Part shown: piece after piece, positions 52,191-61,446 of the stretch
How the letters are laid out: each line of letters opens with the position of its first letter
Numbering within the stretch: position 1 is the stretch's first letter
Assembly: GCA_020724465.1 (NCBI GenBank)
Contig: DYGX01000020.1
Coordinates: 1-64,000, forward strand
Reading direction: 5' to 3'
DNA: 64,000 nt
DNA from: Thermoflexus sp.
GTDB taxonomy: Bacteria; Chloroflexota; Anaerolineae; Aggregatilineales; Aggregatilineaceae
The notes under the pieces: model-generated
Databases searched by the model: none
What the model saw: the letters and a program-made list of their open reading frames with translations, nothing else
What the model was told of the DNA's origin: nothing
Translations under genes and position numbers: made by a program

Positions 52191-54772
52191 CTCCTCGCGC
52201 CGCGCCCGGCCACACGCGACAGCACCAGCACCAGCAGCGCCAGCAGGATCGCCACCCCGCCGCACAGCAGCGCGATCTGCGTCGTGCCCAGGCCGCCCTC
52301 GTCTGCGCCCACCTCAACGATCTCCGGGATGGGGGTCGCGGTGGCGGTGGGACGCGGCGTGCTGGTCGGGCCGGGGGTGTTGGTCGGCGTCAGCGTCGGC
52401 GTGTCGGTCGGTGCCGGGGTATCGGTGGGCGCCGGCGTCGGCGTGTCGCTGGGCGCGGGGGTATCGGTCGGCGCCGGGGTATCCGTCACGGTCGGCGAGG
52501 GCGTGATCGTTGGCGACGGCGTGCGGGTCGGCGTCGCGGTCCAGCTCTCGGCGGTCGAGGTCATGATCTGCGCCACCTGGAGCGCGGTTGCGGTCGCGTC
52601 GGGTGTGTCGCTGGGCACCGGCGTGTCCGTCCAGCTCTCGGCCGTCTGCGTCATGGCAATCGCCGCTGTCGAGGTCAGGTCCGGCGTCGGGCTGGGCGTC
52701 ACGGTGTCGGTGGGTGTGGGCGACGGCGTGTCGGTCGGCGTCACGGTATTCGTCGGCGTGTGGGTGGGCAGCGGCGTATCGGTTGCTGTTGGCGTCAGGC
52801 TCGGCGTCGGCGTGTCGGTGGGTTCCGGCGACGGTGTGTCCGTCGGCTCCGGCGACGGTGTGTCAGTTGGCACCGGCGTATTGGTTGGCGCGGGCGTCGG
52901 CGTGTCGGTTGGCTCCGGCGACGCGGTGTCCGTCGGCTCCGGCGTGTCGGTAGGGCGCGGCGTATTGGTTGGCGCGGGCGTGTCAGTAGGACGCGGCGTA
53001 TTGGTCGGCGCCGGGGTGCGCGTGGGTGCCGGGGTATTGGTCGGCGCGGGCGTGTCGGTCCAGCTCTCGGCGGTCGCCGTTTGCGCCAGCGCCAGCGCGA
53101 TCACGGTGCCGGTCACGTCCGGCGTATCGGTCGGCAGCGGCGTGGGTGTATTGGTCGGCGCGGGCGTGTCGGTCGCCGTGGGCGTGAAGGTCGGCGTGTC
53201 GGTCGGCGTCGGCGTGGGCGTGAAGGTCGGCGTGTTGGTCGGCGTATTGGTCGGTGTCGGCGTATTGGTGGGCGTGGGCGTGTTGGTCGGCGTGGGGGTG
53301 GGCGTCACGAACAACTGCGGATCGAGCACGAACCCGCGCGTGAACGTCGCCGTCTCGCCGCCGGACTCCACCTCGACATCCAGCCTGTGGTCGCCCGGAC
53401 CGAACGGCAGCAGGTCGATGGTCGCTTCGAAGGGCGGCCCGGTCAGCTCGGCGGCCGTCTGCCCGTCGATGGCGATCGTGACGCGGTCGAGGGGCTGCTG
53501 TGTCTGTTCGGGCGTGATCGCGATCGAGAGCGTGCCGTCGCTGAGGAACGCGCCTTCGTCCAGCCCTTCGATGCGGATCACCGGCGGCAGCGCGGCCACC
53601 TCAATCGCGGCGTCGAGCGAGCGCTCGCCGCCCAACGCATCCTGCGCGTGCAGGGTCAGGGTGTGCTCGCCGGGCGTCAGGGTGTAGGGATCGATCGCGA
53701 TCTCGGCGGTGACGGTGTTATCTGCCGGGGGTGCGGCGATCAGGTCCACCGGCGCGCCGTCAATCGCGGCGCTGATCGCGCCCAGGCCGCGCGGCGCGGT
53801 CACCCGCGCGGTGATCGTCACCGGCTCGGCAAGCGGCGCGTCGGGCACGCCTTCAAGCTCAAGCTGCGGGTAGAGATCGGGTGTGTTGAAGCGCTGGCTG
53901 TCGCTGGCGCTGTTGGCGGCCACCTCGACCGTGTGCGCCGAGCCGTCCGGCTCTAGATCGGTGTCGAGCGTGATGACGTACTGCGTGCGCAGGTAGGCCG
54001 CCAGGAAGCCGTATTCCTCGGCCAGCCGGTCCGCCGTGGGCGAGAGCAGCACTTCGCCGCGCGTCTCGCGCGCCAGGGGGGTCAGGTAGGCAGCCTCGAC
54101 GCCGAAGCCCAGCCCGAAGGTGTAGAACGGGATGTTGTTGGCGGCGGCAATCTCGATAGCTTCACGCGGGCCGGCGGTGCTGAGGTTCCCGTACTCGTTG
54201 CCGTCGGTCAGCAGCACGACATAGCGGCGCGGGGTCTGCGTTTGCAGCGCAAGCTGCACCGCCTCGTAGGCGGCCTGGTAGAGGGCAGTTCTGCCGCCGG
54301 CCTGCAGGCCATCGATCGCGGCGCGCACCGCGTCGAGGTCCGTGGTGAAGTCCTGCACGACGCGCACCGTCGAGTCGAAATCGATCAACGCGACCTGGTC
54401 GCCGGGCTTGAGCCGGTCGAGGAAGGCGTGCGCGGCTTCCTGGGCGGCCCGCAGCGGCGGACCCATCATGCTCTCGCTGGAGTCGATCACCAGCACGACG
54501 GAGATCGGCAGGTCGTCCTTGGTGATGTTCTCGATGGCGGTGATGGTCGCGGGCTGCCCGTCGAGGGTGATCGTGAAGTCGTCAGCGGTGAGATCGGGCA
54601 CCGGCACCTGGAAGGGGTCGAAGACGTTGACGAACAGCGTGACTTCGGGCAGGTCGCTGGTGATGACCTCGACCACTTCAACGCGGGCGACGCCGTTATC
54701 CTGGGCCGAGGCGGCGCCGCCGAGAGCGGCAATCAGTACAAGGAACGTGATGACGAGCGACAAGATGCGCAT
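52187..54772 (-). CDS. Surface VWA protein with Thr/Pro stalk and C-terminal anchor
   Basis: The 861-residue protein has a signal peptide ([24 protein letters not shown]) and a VWA domain (about residues 88-270) with the metal site [11 protein letters not shown]. Ig-like or cadherin-like beta domains follow (about 290-480), then a Thr/Pro/Asp-rich stalk (about 480-815, repeats such as [12 protein letters not shown] and [10 protein letters not shown]), and a C-terminal membrane helix ([20 protein letters not shown]) with a short basic tail. It resembles a cell-surface adhesion or sensing protein. GGGGAG lies about 5 nt upstream of ATG 54772. Confidence 0.85.
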   Translation of the reverse strand: MRILSLVITFLVLIAALGGAASAQDNGVARVEVVEVITSDLPEVTLFVNVFDPFQVPVPDLTADDFTITLDGQPATITAIENITKDDLPISVVLVIDSSESMMGPPLRAAQEAAHAFLDRLKPGDQVALIDFDSTVRVVQDFTTDLDAVRAAIDGLQAGGRTALYQAAYEAVQLALQTQTPRRYVVLLTDGNEYGNLSTAGPREAIEIAAANNIPFYTFGLGFGVEAAYLTPLARETRGEVLLSPTADRLAEEYGFLAAYLRTQYVITLDTDLEPDGSAHTVEVAANSASDSQRFNTPDLYPQLELEGVPDAPLAEPVTITARVTAPRGLGAISAAIDGAPVDLIAAPPADNTVTAEIAIDPYTLTPGEHTLTLHAQDALGGERSLDAAIEVAALPPVIRIEGLDEGAFLSDGTLSIAITPEQTQQPLDRVTIAIDGQTAAELTGPPFEATIDLLPFGPGDHRLDVEVESGGETATFTRGFVLDPQLFVTPTPTPTNTPTPTNTPTPTNTPTNTPTFTPTPTPTDTPTFTPTATDTPAPTNTPTPLPTDTPDVTGTVIALALAQTATAESWTDTPAPTNTPAPTRTPAPTNTPRPTDTPAPTNTPRPTDTPEPTDTASPEPTDTPTPAPTNTPVPTDTPSPEPTDTPSPEPTDTPTPSLTPTATDTPLPTHTPTNTVTPTDTPSPTPTDTVTPSPTPDLTSTAAIAMTQTAESWTDTPVPSDTPDATATALQVAQIMTSTAESWTATPTRTPSPTITPSPTVTDTPAPTDTPAPSDTPTPAPTDTPAPTDTPTLTPTNTPGPTSTPRPTATATPIPEIVEVGADEGGLGTTQIALLCGGVAILLALLVLVLSRVAGRGARS

Positions 54773-55123
54773 ACGACTCCCCCCGGAGAAGGGCTGGCTC
54801 AAGCAACCGGTGACACGTGATTGTCGATCATGTGTCCGCCAGTCTGTGATGGTTCTTATTGTACTCTAGTCTGCGAATTTTGCTGGCAGCAGTTGACGAA
54901 TGGCGCCCCCGCTGTATGGTTTCGCGCCGCTGCGGCGTCAAGTTCGACCCGCGGGGTGGAGGGACAGCCGAAACGCAGCGGGTTTTTGCGCAGACGTTGT
55001 TTTTCCCATTACAATTCGCGTACTGGCGATCGCTGCGGTGAAGCGTATGCTCCACGCGCAGGACATCGTGCCAGCCTGCACCCGGTTTTTTTTAACAGAT
55101 AGCTTTATTTCGGAGGACACCCC
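54773..55123. other. Intergenic region between divergent VWA and ugpB genes
   Basis: The region has an AT-rich patch near 54850-54885 and a candidate promoter for ugpB at 54986-55015. A second candidate (TTGACG at 54893, TATGGT at 54915, 16-bp gap) also reads toward ugpB. A T-run (GGTTTTTTTTAACAG) lies at about 55084-55098. No gene is supported. Confidence 0.5.
54986..55015 (+). promoter_or_regulatory. Candidate sigma-70 promoter of the ugp operon
   Basis: TTGCGC (54986-54991) and TACAAT (55010-55015) are spaced by 18 bp, giving a leader of about 100 nt before ugpB. The -35 is imperfect. Confidence 0.4.
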
Positions 55124-56443
55124 ATGATGAAACGCTTCAGAGCTATACCGGCCTTCGTCGCCTTTGCGGCGATCCTGGTCGCGGCTGTGGCACCGGTCGC
55201 CGCGCAGGATGACGTGACGACGATCACCTTCTGGCACGCCATGAGCGGCAGCCGGGCCGACGTCGTTCAGCAGATTGTCGACGCCTTCAACGAGGCGAAC
55301 CCGGATGTTCAGGTCATCGCCGAGTTCACCGGCAGCTACGCCGAGACGCTGACCAAGGCGCTGGCCGCCTACCAGGCCGGCGAGCCGCCGAACATCGTCC
55401 AGGTCTACGAAGTCGGCACGCGCACCATGCTCGACTCCGGCGCGATCATCCCGATCATGGAAGTCAGCGGCGGCACGCTCGATCAGAGCCGCTTCGTCGA
55501 GCCGATCACCAACTACTACGCCATCGACGGCGAGCTGCGCTGCATGCCCTTCAACAGCTCCACCGCCATGATCTACTACAACAAGGACATCTTCCGCGCC
55601 GCCGGTCTGGACCCCGAGCGCCCGCCGCAGACGTTCCAGGAAGTCTACGAGATGGGCAAGCAGATCGTCGAATCCGGCGCGGCGCCCTATGCCATTTCGT
55701 TTGGCTGGCCGGCCTGGATCCTCGAGCAGATGTACGCCAAGCACAACATCTTCCTGGCGAACGAGGGCAACGGCCGCGAAGGGCTGGCGACCGAGGTCTA
55801 CCTCAATAATGACTTTGGCGTGGCCGTGCTGACCGAGTGGAAGAAATGGGCGGACGAGGGCCTGCTGTTCTACGGCGGGCGCGAGTACGCGGCCAACGAC
55901 CCGTTCATCGCGGGCCAGTTCGCCATGCTGGCGCAGAGCACCTCGAGCCTGGGCGGCATCGAGCGCGCGGTCGATTTCGAGTTGGGCACGGCTTTCCTGC
56001 CGCGCCTGGAAGGCTATGACGAGATCGGCAACAACGTCGTCGGCGGCGGCTGCCTGTGGACGATGGCAGGCGCGACCGAGGAAGAGCTGGACGCCATCTG
56101 GCGCTTCTACCAGCACCTGGCCTCGCCCGAGATGGACATGACCTGGCACAAGGGCACCGGCTACTTCCCGGCCAGCAAGGAAACCGTGGAGCTGCTGGAA
56201 GCGGAAGGCTGGTTCGAGGAACACCCCAACTTCCGCACCGCCTTTGATCAGATCCTGGCCGGCGAGAACACCCCCGCCGCCGCGGGCGTGCTGCTGGGCG
56301 ACTTCGTCCTGATCCGCGACATCGTCGGCGCGGCCATCGAAGATGTGGTCGTCAACGGCGTCGATCCGCAGGAAGCCCTGGACTTCGCCACCGAAGAGTC
56401 GAACCAGGTTCTGGCGGACTACGCCAGCCTGTTCGGCGAATAA
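55124..56443 (+). CDS. ugpB: UgpB-type sugar/glycerol-phosphate-binding protein
   Basis: The 439-residue exported protein has a signal peptide (FRAIPAFVAFAAILVAAVAPVAAQ) and a class I sugar-binding fold: TITFWHAMSGSRADVVQQIVDAFNEANPDVQV, MPFNSSTAMIYYNKDIFRAAGLDPERPPQTF, GCLWTMAGATEEELDAIWRFYQHLASPEMDMTWHKGTGYFP. This closely follows UgpB (glycerol-3-phosphate/diester binding). CGGAGG lies 7 nt upstream. It heads an operon with two permeases. The ATPase is not in the window and may be a shared MsiK-type subunit. Confidence 0.85.
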   Translation: MMKRFRAIPAFVAFAAILVAAVAPVAAQDDVTTITFWHAMSGSRADVVQQIVDAFNEANPDVQVIAEFTGSYAETLTKALAAYQAGEPPNIVQVYEVGTRTMLDSGAIIPIMEVSGGTLDQSRFVEPITNYYAIDGELRCMPFNSSTAMIYYNKDIFRAAGLDPERPPQTFQEVYEMGKQIVESGAAPYAISFGWPAWILEQMYAKHNIFLANEGNGREGLATEVYLNNDFGVAVLTEWKKWADEGLLFYGGREYAANDPFIAGQFAMLAQSTSSLGGIERAVDFELGTAFLPRLEGYDEIGNNVVGGGCLWTMAGATEEELDAIWRFYQHLASPEMDMTWHKGTGYFPASKETVELLEAEGWFEEHPNFRTAFDQILAGENTPAAAGVLLGDFVLIRDIVGAAIEDVVVNGVDPQEALDFATEESNQVLADYASLFGE

Positions 56444-56496
56444 GCTGCGCGTCTGATCGCCGGGCGCGCCCCGCGCCCACGCTGGTTCTGGCTGTT

Positions 56497-56525
56497 CCCT
56501 CTCTCCCGTGCTGCGGGAGAGAGGG
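56497..56525 (+). terminator. Intra-operon hairpin between ugpB and ugpA
   Basis: A perfect 12-bp stem (CCCTCTCTCCCG / CGGGAGAGAGGG) with a 5-nt loop lies 53 nt past the ugpB stop. Similar stems between binding-protein and permease genes reduce downstream expression or stabilise the upstream mRNA. Confidence 0.65.
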
Positions 56526-56598
56526 GATTTGCGGGCCTGGCCGCGCTCCGGCGAGCCCGCCCGCGCCATCCGGGGCGCGGGGTCATGTCTGTGAGGGA

Positions 56599-57492
56599 TT
56601 GGGGACCTTGGTTGCACCTGTCTTCAGAAACCGGATCTTGCCGTATCTCCTGCTGCTGCCGAGCGCGGCGCTGGTGTTGGTGTTTTTCATCTACCCGGCG
56701 GTGCAAAGCCTGGAGCTGAGCCTCTACCGCGTGCACCGCGTGCGCGGCGTGAAGCTTTACGTCGGCCTGGAGAACTTCGAGCGCCTGTTCACCTCGACCA
56801 CCTATCTCAACTCGCTCGAGGTAACCGCGAAATTCGTGGTGGCCGTCGTGTTCTTCGCGCTGGCGATCAGTCTGGCGCTGGCGGTGGGCGCCAGCCAGCC
56901 GATCCGCGGCTTCGGCGCCTATCGCACGCTGCTGATCTGGACCTACGCGCTCTCGCCAGCCATCGCCGGGCTGATCTGGGCGCTGCTGACCGACCCGGCC
57001 ATCGGCGTGCTGACCGGGGCGCTCAGCAAGTTCGGGATCGACTTCAACTGGCGGCGCAGCCAGAGCGACGCGCTGATCTTCATCACCGCCGCCGCCGTGT
57101 GGAAGATCCTGGGCTACAACATCCTGTTCTTCCTGGCCGGGCTGAAGAATATCCCGCGCGACGTGATCGAGGCGGCCTCGCTGGATGGCGCGAACGCCTG
57201 GACGCGCTTCTGGAAGATGATCTTCCCGCTGCTGATGCCCGTCACGCTGTTCCTGCTGATCATGAACACGCTCTACGCCAGCTTCGAAACCTTCGGGCTG
57301 ATCGACATCACGACCCAGGGCGGGCCGGGCCGCGCGACCAATGTGCTGGTCTATAACCTCTACAACGACGGGTTCAAAAGCACGACCGGCATCGGCCTGG
57401 CTTCGGCCCAGTCGATTATCCTGCTGGGGATCGTCGCCACGCTGACCGTCTTCCAGTATCGCTTTGTGAGCCGCAGGACGTTCTACCAATGA
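56599..57492 (+). CDS. ugpA: UgpA-type ABC permease
   Basis: The 297-residue permease has six membrane helices and the EAA loop (EAASLDGANAWTRFWKMIFPLLMPV) that docks the ATPase. It begins LPYLLLLPSAALVLVFFIYPAVQSLELSLYR. The start is a TTG at 56599 or 56608; 56608 has GAGGG at a better distance. The stop overlaps the next gene's ATG (ATGA). Confidence 0.9.
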   Translation: MGTLVAPVFRNRILPYLLLLPSAALVLVFFIYPAVQSLELSLYRVHRVRGVKLYVGLENFERLFTSTTYLNSLEVTAKFVVAVVFFALAISLALAVGASQPIRGFGAYRTLLIWTYALSPAIAGLIWALLTDPAIGVLTGALSKFGIDFNWRRSQSDALIFITAAAVWKILGYNILFFLAGLKNIPRDVIEAASLDGANAWTRFWKMIFPLLMPVTLFLLIMNTLYASFETFGLIDITTQGGPGRATNVLVYNLYNDGFKSTTGIGLASAQSIILLGIVATLTVFQYRFVSRRTFYQ

Positions 57493-58352
57493 GCGCGATT
57501 ACCACTTCTTCGACGGTCCGGCAGGAAGTTCGCACGGGCGCCACGCGCCAGCGGCTCTATCCGGTGGTGATGCACCTGGTGATGGCAGGCGCGGTCTTTC
57601 TGGTCACCTTTCCGCTGATCTACGCCTTCATCCTGAGCACGCAATCCACGCACCTGGGCACGCTGGTGCCCGGCTCGGCGCTGATCGAGAACTATCAGGA
57701 CGCGTGGCGGCAGGCCAACATGGGCCTGCTGATGCGCAACACCCTGATCGTGGCGCTCAGCGTGGCGGTCGGCAAAATCATCCTGGCGATCCTGGGCGCC
57801 TATGCCCTGATCTACTTCCGCGTGCGCGGCGGCATGGCGATTCTGGGCCTGATCATGCTGACGCACCTGCTGCCGCTGCCGGTGCGCATCGTGCCGACCT
57901 ACGAGCTGCTGACCGATCTGGGCTGGGTCAACACCTTCCAGGGCCTGACCGTGCCCTTCTTCGCCAGCGCGACCGGCCTGCTGCTGTTCCAGCAGTTCTT
58001 CCGCACCGTGCCGACCGATCTGGCCGACGCGGCGCGGGTGGACGGCGCGGGGCCGTTCCGCTTCCTGCTCAGCATCCTGGTCCCCATCTCGCGCACCAAC
58101 ATCGGCGCGCTGTTCCTGATCGAGTTCGTCTACATGTGGAACCAGTACCTCTGGCCGCTGCTGGTGGCGAACTCGGACCAGACGCGCCAGATCCAGATCG
58201 GCATCAAGCTGCTGGTGGCGACGGACGCGGTGATCGACTGGGGCACCGTGATGGCGGGCGCGCTGATGGCGATTGTGCCGCCGTTGATTGTGTTGCTGGT
58301 GTTGCAGCGCAGCCTGATGGCGGGCCTGACGACCGCCACCGACGACGTATAG
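57489..58352 (+). CDS. ugpE: UgpE-type ABC permease
   Basis: The 287-residue permease has six membrane helices and the EAA-like loop DAARVDGAGPFRFLLSILVPISRTN. It pairs with UgpA to import a sugar or glycerol phosphate. The 4-nt ATGA overlap shows translational coupling to ugpA. Confidence 0.9.
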   Translation: MSAITTSSTVRQEVRTGATRQRLYPVVMHLVMAGAVFLVTFPLIYAFILSTQSTHLGTLVPGSALIENYQDAWRQANMGLLMRNTLIVALSVAVGKIILAILGAYALIYFRVRGGMAILGLIMLTHLLPLPVRIVPTYELLTDLGWVNTFQGLTVPFFASATGLLLFQQFFRTVPTDLADAARVDGAGPFRFLLSILVPISRTNIGALFLIEFVYMWNQYLWPLLVANSDQTRQIQIGIKLLVATDAVIDWGTVMAGALMAIVPPLIVLLVLQRSLMAGLTTATDDV

Positions 58353-58404
58353 CCAGGAGCCGCCGCGCGCCGCGCCAGGCAGCCGGGGGGCGTCGCGCGG
58401 CTTG

Positions 58405-58441
58405 CGGCTTTCTTCGCTGCTTTTCGCTGTGTGTAGCGGCT
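58405..58441 (+). repeat. Period-10 repeat upstream of the HAD gene
   Basis: GCGGCTTTCTTCGCTGCTTT and TCGCTGTGTGTAGCGGCTG lie 17 nt upstream of the start codon in the pyrimidine-rich orientation. Confidence 0.5.
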
Positions 58442-58457
58442 GAAACACGCACCCAAC

Positions 58458-59309
58458 ATGTCCAACACGAACACTCAGCCTCTCTCCGACCAGATTCACG
58501 GCTTTCTGCTCGATATGGACGGCACGTTCTACCTCGGCGGGCGCCTGCTGCCCGGCGCGGCGGCCTTTCTGGCCTACGCGCGCGAGGTGGGTCTGCCGCT
58601 GCTCTTTCTGACCAACAACTCCTCGCGCGACCGCCGCGCCTATGCCGCCAAGCTGGCCGAGATGGGCGTCACCGTCTCGCCGGACGAGATCTTCACATCG
58701 GGCGAGGCGACGGCTCGCTATCTGAGCGCCCGCTGGCCGCAAGGGACCCCCGTCGCCGTGTTCGGCACGCCGTATCTGGAGCAGACCTTCCGCGATTTCG
58801 GCTTCACGCTGACCTTCGACGACCCGGCGCTGGTGGTGCTCGGCTACGACAAAACGATCACCTACCCGAAGCTGGTCCGCCTGTGCGACCTGGTGCGCGC
58901 CGGGCTGCCGTACATCGCCACCCATCCGGACCTCAACTGCCCGGTCGAGGGCGGCTACGAGCCGGATATCGGCGCGATCATGGCCTTTGTCGAAGCGTCC
59001 ACCGGGCGGCGGGCGGATGTGATCGTCGGCAAGCCGCACGCGCCGATGGTCGAGATGGCGGCGCAAAAGCTGGGGCTGCCGGTCGAGGCGCTGTGCATGG
59101 TCGGCGACCGGCTGTACACCGATATCGCCATGGGCCAGACCGCGCCGCTGCATACCGCGCTTGTGCTCAGCGGCGAGACCCGCCCCGACGACCTGGCGCG
59201 CAGCGCCTTCCAGCCCGATTATGTTTTCGATGACCTGATGGGGCTGCTCGAAGCGGTGAAGGCAGCCGGGAACAGCGAAGAACAGCCAGGACCAGCAAAG
59301 AACAGCTAA
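58458..59309 (+). CDS. HAD-IIA phosphatase (NagD-like)
   Basis: The 283-residue protein has the HAD nucleophile motif LLDMDGT (Asp19 and Asp21), motif II LFLTNNSSRDR, a C2B cap and the motif IV MVGDRLYTDIAMG. NagD/AUM-type HADs hydrolyse phosphates such as glycerol-phosphate, nucleotides or p-nitrophenyl phosphate. Its position after a UgpB/UgpA/UgpE set suggests it could process the imported phospho-compound. The last residues (AAGNSEEQPGPAKNS) are translated period-10 repeat DNA. Confidence 0.88.
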   Translation: MSNTNTQPLSDQIHGFLLDMDGTFYLGGRLLPGAAAFLAYAREVGLPLLFLTNNSSRDRRAYAAKLAEMGVTVSPDEIFTSGEATARYLSARWPQGTPVAVFGTPYLEQTFRDFGFTLTFDDPALVVLGYDKTITYPKLVRLCDLVRAGLPYIATHPDLNCPVEGGYEPDIGAIMAFVEASTGRRADVIVGKPHAPMVEMAAQKLGLPVEALCMVGDRLYTDIAMGQTAPLHTALVLSGETRPDDLARSAFQPDYVFDDLMGLLEAVKAAGNSEEQPGPAKNS

Positions 59310-59312
59310 AGG
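59264..59312 (+). repeat. Period-10 repeat in the 3' end of the HAD gene
   Basis: GCAGCCGGGAACAGCGAAGA and ACAGCCAGGACCAGCAAAGA units run in frame through the last 15 codons and include the TAA stop. Confidence 0.65.
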
Positions 59313-59331
59313 CAGGCAGACCACGGTGCAG

Positions 59332-59351
59332 GGGCGGAGCTTGCTCCGCCC
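59332..59351. terminator. GGGCGGAGC-TT-GCTCCGCCC hairpin
   Basis: Identical palindrome to 52007-52026, 22 nt after the HAD stop codon; probably a terminator. Confidence 0.6.
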
Positions 59352-59424
59352 GCCTGACCTTCCGCCGGCAAGATCGCCCCTCGCGCTGCCAGCGTCTATT
59401 GTTCACAGAAGCTGTCTGTACTAA

Positions 59425-59493
59425 ACTGCTTCTAGCTGTTCCTGGCTGCCTTGAGCTGCCTTTCGCTGCTTCTGGCTGCTTTTCGCTGCCCCT
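59425..59493 (+). repeat. Period-10 repeat upstream of the Vps62-like gene
   Basis: CTGCTTCTAGCTGTTCCTGG and TTGAGCTGCCTTTCGCTGCT units are adjacent to the start codon of the next gene, again pyrimidine-rich. Confidence 0.6.
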
Positions 59494-59503
59494 GGAGCGT
59501 CCC

Positions 59504-61351
59504 ATGCCCGACGAACGCGGCTATTTGCTGCCGGAAGAACGCCGCATCCTGCTGCGCCGCTTCGCGCCGGTGCTGGTGTTGTTCCCTGAGACGCGCGCCG
59601 AGGCTCCGTACCCGGACGACGGCGACGCCATCTACACGCGGCGCGGCTCGTACCATCCTCGCGCGCACACGTTGTTTCTGCGCGAGGCGCGCGTGCGCTA
59701 TCGCTGGCTGGTGCTGCTGCGCGAGCCGCGCCTGCTGTGGCGTCCCCGCTCGCCCGAAGAAGAGCGCGAGCGCGCCCGCCAGTCGATCGACCGCGACACG
59801 CTTCAACGGGCGGTCGAGGCGCACCGCCGCGACCCGCGCTACACCGGCCTGGGCGAGGCCGCCCTGCGCGCCGCCGTGCTGGCCGAACTGGTCCAGCGCC
59901 GCCTGGCCGATCGCATTCGCGCGCTGGATCTGCCGCTGCCGCGCGGGCGCAACCTGAAGCACTGGCAGGCCTATTTCGACCTGCTGGACCGCGCCGATCC
60001 GCAGACCCGCCGCGCCACCGTCTACGGGCGTGTGGTGCAGGGGCTGGCGCGGCTGGGCACCGACGCCGCCCCGCCCGGCGCGCCGACGACGCAGGTGTCC
60101 ACCTACGGCCCCTATGATGTCAGCCAGCAGCGAGTCGCCCTGCAATACTGGTTCCACTACTATTACGACGACTGGGCCAACCGCCACGAGGGCGACTGGG
60201 AGTCGATCACGCTGCTGCTGGAGCTGGATCGCGAGGTGATCGGGGCCGGGCGCGAGCTGGACGAGCTGGCGCTGCTGGGCGGGGTGACCGTCCAGGATGT
60301 CGGCTACAGCACGCACGAAGACGGGTTCCGCCGCTTTTGGCCGGACGTGCAGAAGACCGCCGACGGGCGCCCGATTGTCTACGTGGCGCGCGGCTCGTCG
60401 GCGTCCTATTTCGCGTGGCAGCTTGACGGCTATGTAACCTCGGCGCGGGTGGGGTTGGTCGAGCGCCTGCTGGGCTGGATGGGCGCCTTGCTGCGCGGGC
60501 GGCGCATTTTCGGGCGCCGCTGGGATGGCGAGTACCGGGCGCGTTTCACCCGCCGCGACCCGGCCAACACCGACTGGGTCGCCGCCGATCCGCTGCCGGA
60601 CGACCGCGCCGATCACTCGCCCCCCAACCGGCTGGAGCGTCTGGTCCCGCCGGGCTGCCGGGGCGTGCGCCGCGCCCCGGATTTCGGTCCCGACGCCGGG
60701 TTGGACGATGGCAGCTATCACCTGGAGCTAGACGATCTGTTCTGGCTGGGGGCGGTGCAGCAGTACGGCGTGAACTGGGGCGAGCGCTTCTTCCTGCCGG
60801 GGACGAGCGGCCCCGCCGGGATCGACCGGCGCACGCGCGACCGGTATCGCACCCTGATCAACCAGCTCGCGCAGCTTGAGGAACTGGTCAGCGTGGCTCT
60901 GGTCAAGCTCGAGGCGCTGGCCTTCAACCCCTCAGGGCCGATCCCGGAGTTGGAAAACGCGCTGCGCCCGCTGCGTCCGGCGGAGCTGGCCCGGCGCCGC
61001 TGCCTGCCGTGGGTGGTCCAGCCCTACGTCTACACCATGTGGGCGCATCTGCTGCGCAGCCATCCTGAGGCGTGGACCGACGGCCTGAGCCTGTGGACGC
61101 GCTACCGGCTGAGCCTTACGCCGCGCCAGGGTCCGCTGCTGCGCCGCGACGACCCGCTTTTTCACCTCAAGGCGCTGCTGGCGATGATCCGCCGCACCCG
61201 CTACGAGACCCAGCACGAAGGCTCGAAGTGGGATAACCCGTTCGCCTGGGTGCGCTATATCTGCCTGGCGGACACGTTCTACTACGGGATCGCGCCGCCC
61301 GACGACCTCACGCTGGACCACGCGCACCTGGATTGCGGCGCCGAGGGATGA
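59504..61351 (+). CDS. Vps62-related cytosolic protein of unknown function
   Basis: The 615-residue protein contains QYWFHYYYDDWANRHEGDWESITLLLE (about residue 205-230), matching the Vps62 (eukaryotic vacuolar sorting-related) family pattern, with downstream Trp/Tyr-rich beta segments. There is no signal peptide. The bacterial role of this family is not known. The rest is Arg-rich and helical. Start ATG 59504 has GGAG about 7 nt upstream; the longer frame from 59399 is translated repeat sequence. Confidence 0.7.
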   Translation: MPDERGYLLPEERRILLRRFAPVLVLFPETRAEAPYPDDGDAIYTRRGSYHPRAHTLFLREARVRYRWLVLLREPRLLWRPRSPEEERERARQSIDRDTLQRAVEAHRRDPRYTGLGEAALRAAVLAELVQRRLADRIRALDLPLPRGRNLKHWQAYFDLLDRADPQTRRATVYGRVVQGLARLGTDAAPPGAPTTQVSTYGPYDVSQQRVALQYWFHYYYDDWANRHEGDWESITLLLELDREVIGAGRELDELALLGGVTVQDVGYSTHEDGFRRFWPDVQKTADGRPIVYVARGSSASYFAWQLDGYVTSARVGLVERLLGWMGALLRGRRIFGRRWDGEYRARFTRRDPANTDWVAADPLPDDRADHSPPNRLERLVPPGCRGVRRAPDFGPDAGLDDGSYHLELDDLFWLGAVQQYGVNWGERFFLPGTSGPAGIDRRTRDRYRTLINQLAQLEELVSVALVKLEALAFNPSGPIPELENALRPLRPAELARRRCLPWVVQPYVYTMWAHLLRSHPEAWTDGLSLWTRYRLSLTPRQGPLLRRDDPLFHLKALLAMIRRTRYETQHEGSKWDNPFAWVRYICLADTFYYGIAPPDDLTLDHAHLDCGAEG

Positions 61352-61380
61352 GGCGCGCGCCACACGGTCAACGCCGGCAC

Positions 61381-61446
61381 CGCTGTTCTTCGCTGCCCTT
61401 TGCTGTTCTTCGCTGTTTTTTGCTGCTCTTTGCTGCTCTTCGCTAG
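61381..61446 (-). repeat. Period-10 repeat between Vps62-like and ZIP genes
   Basis: CTGTTCTTCGCTGCCCTTTG and TTGCTGCTCTTCGCTAG units end at the stop codon of the minus-strand ZIP gene. Confidence 0.65.

Noticed and set aside
52284-53687. Val/Gly/Ser repeat protein on the plus strand
   Set aside because: Also the antisense of the Thr/Pro stalk; the stalk frame carries signal peptide, VWA motif and anchor.
52127-53956. Gly/Arg-rich plus-strand open frame opposite the VWA stalk gene
   Set aside because: It is the mirror of the Thr/Pro repeat coding DNA; the repeat creates open frames in several phases.
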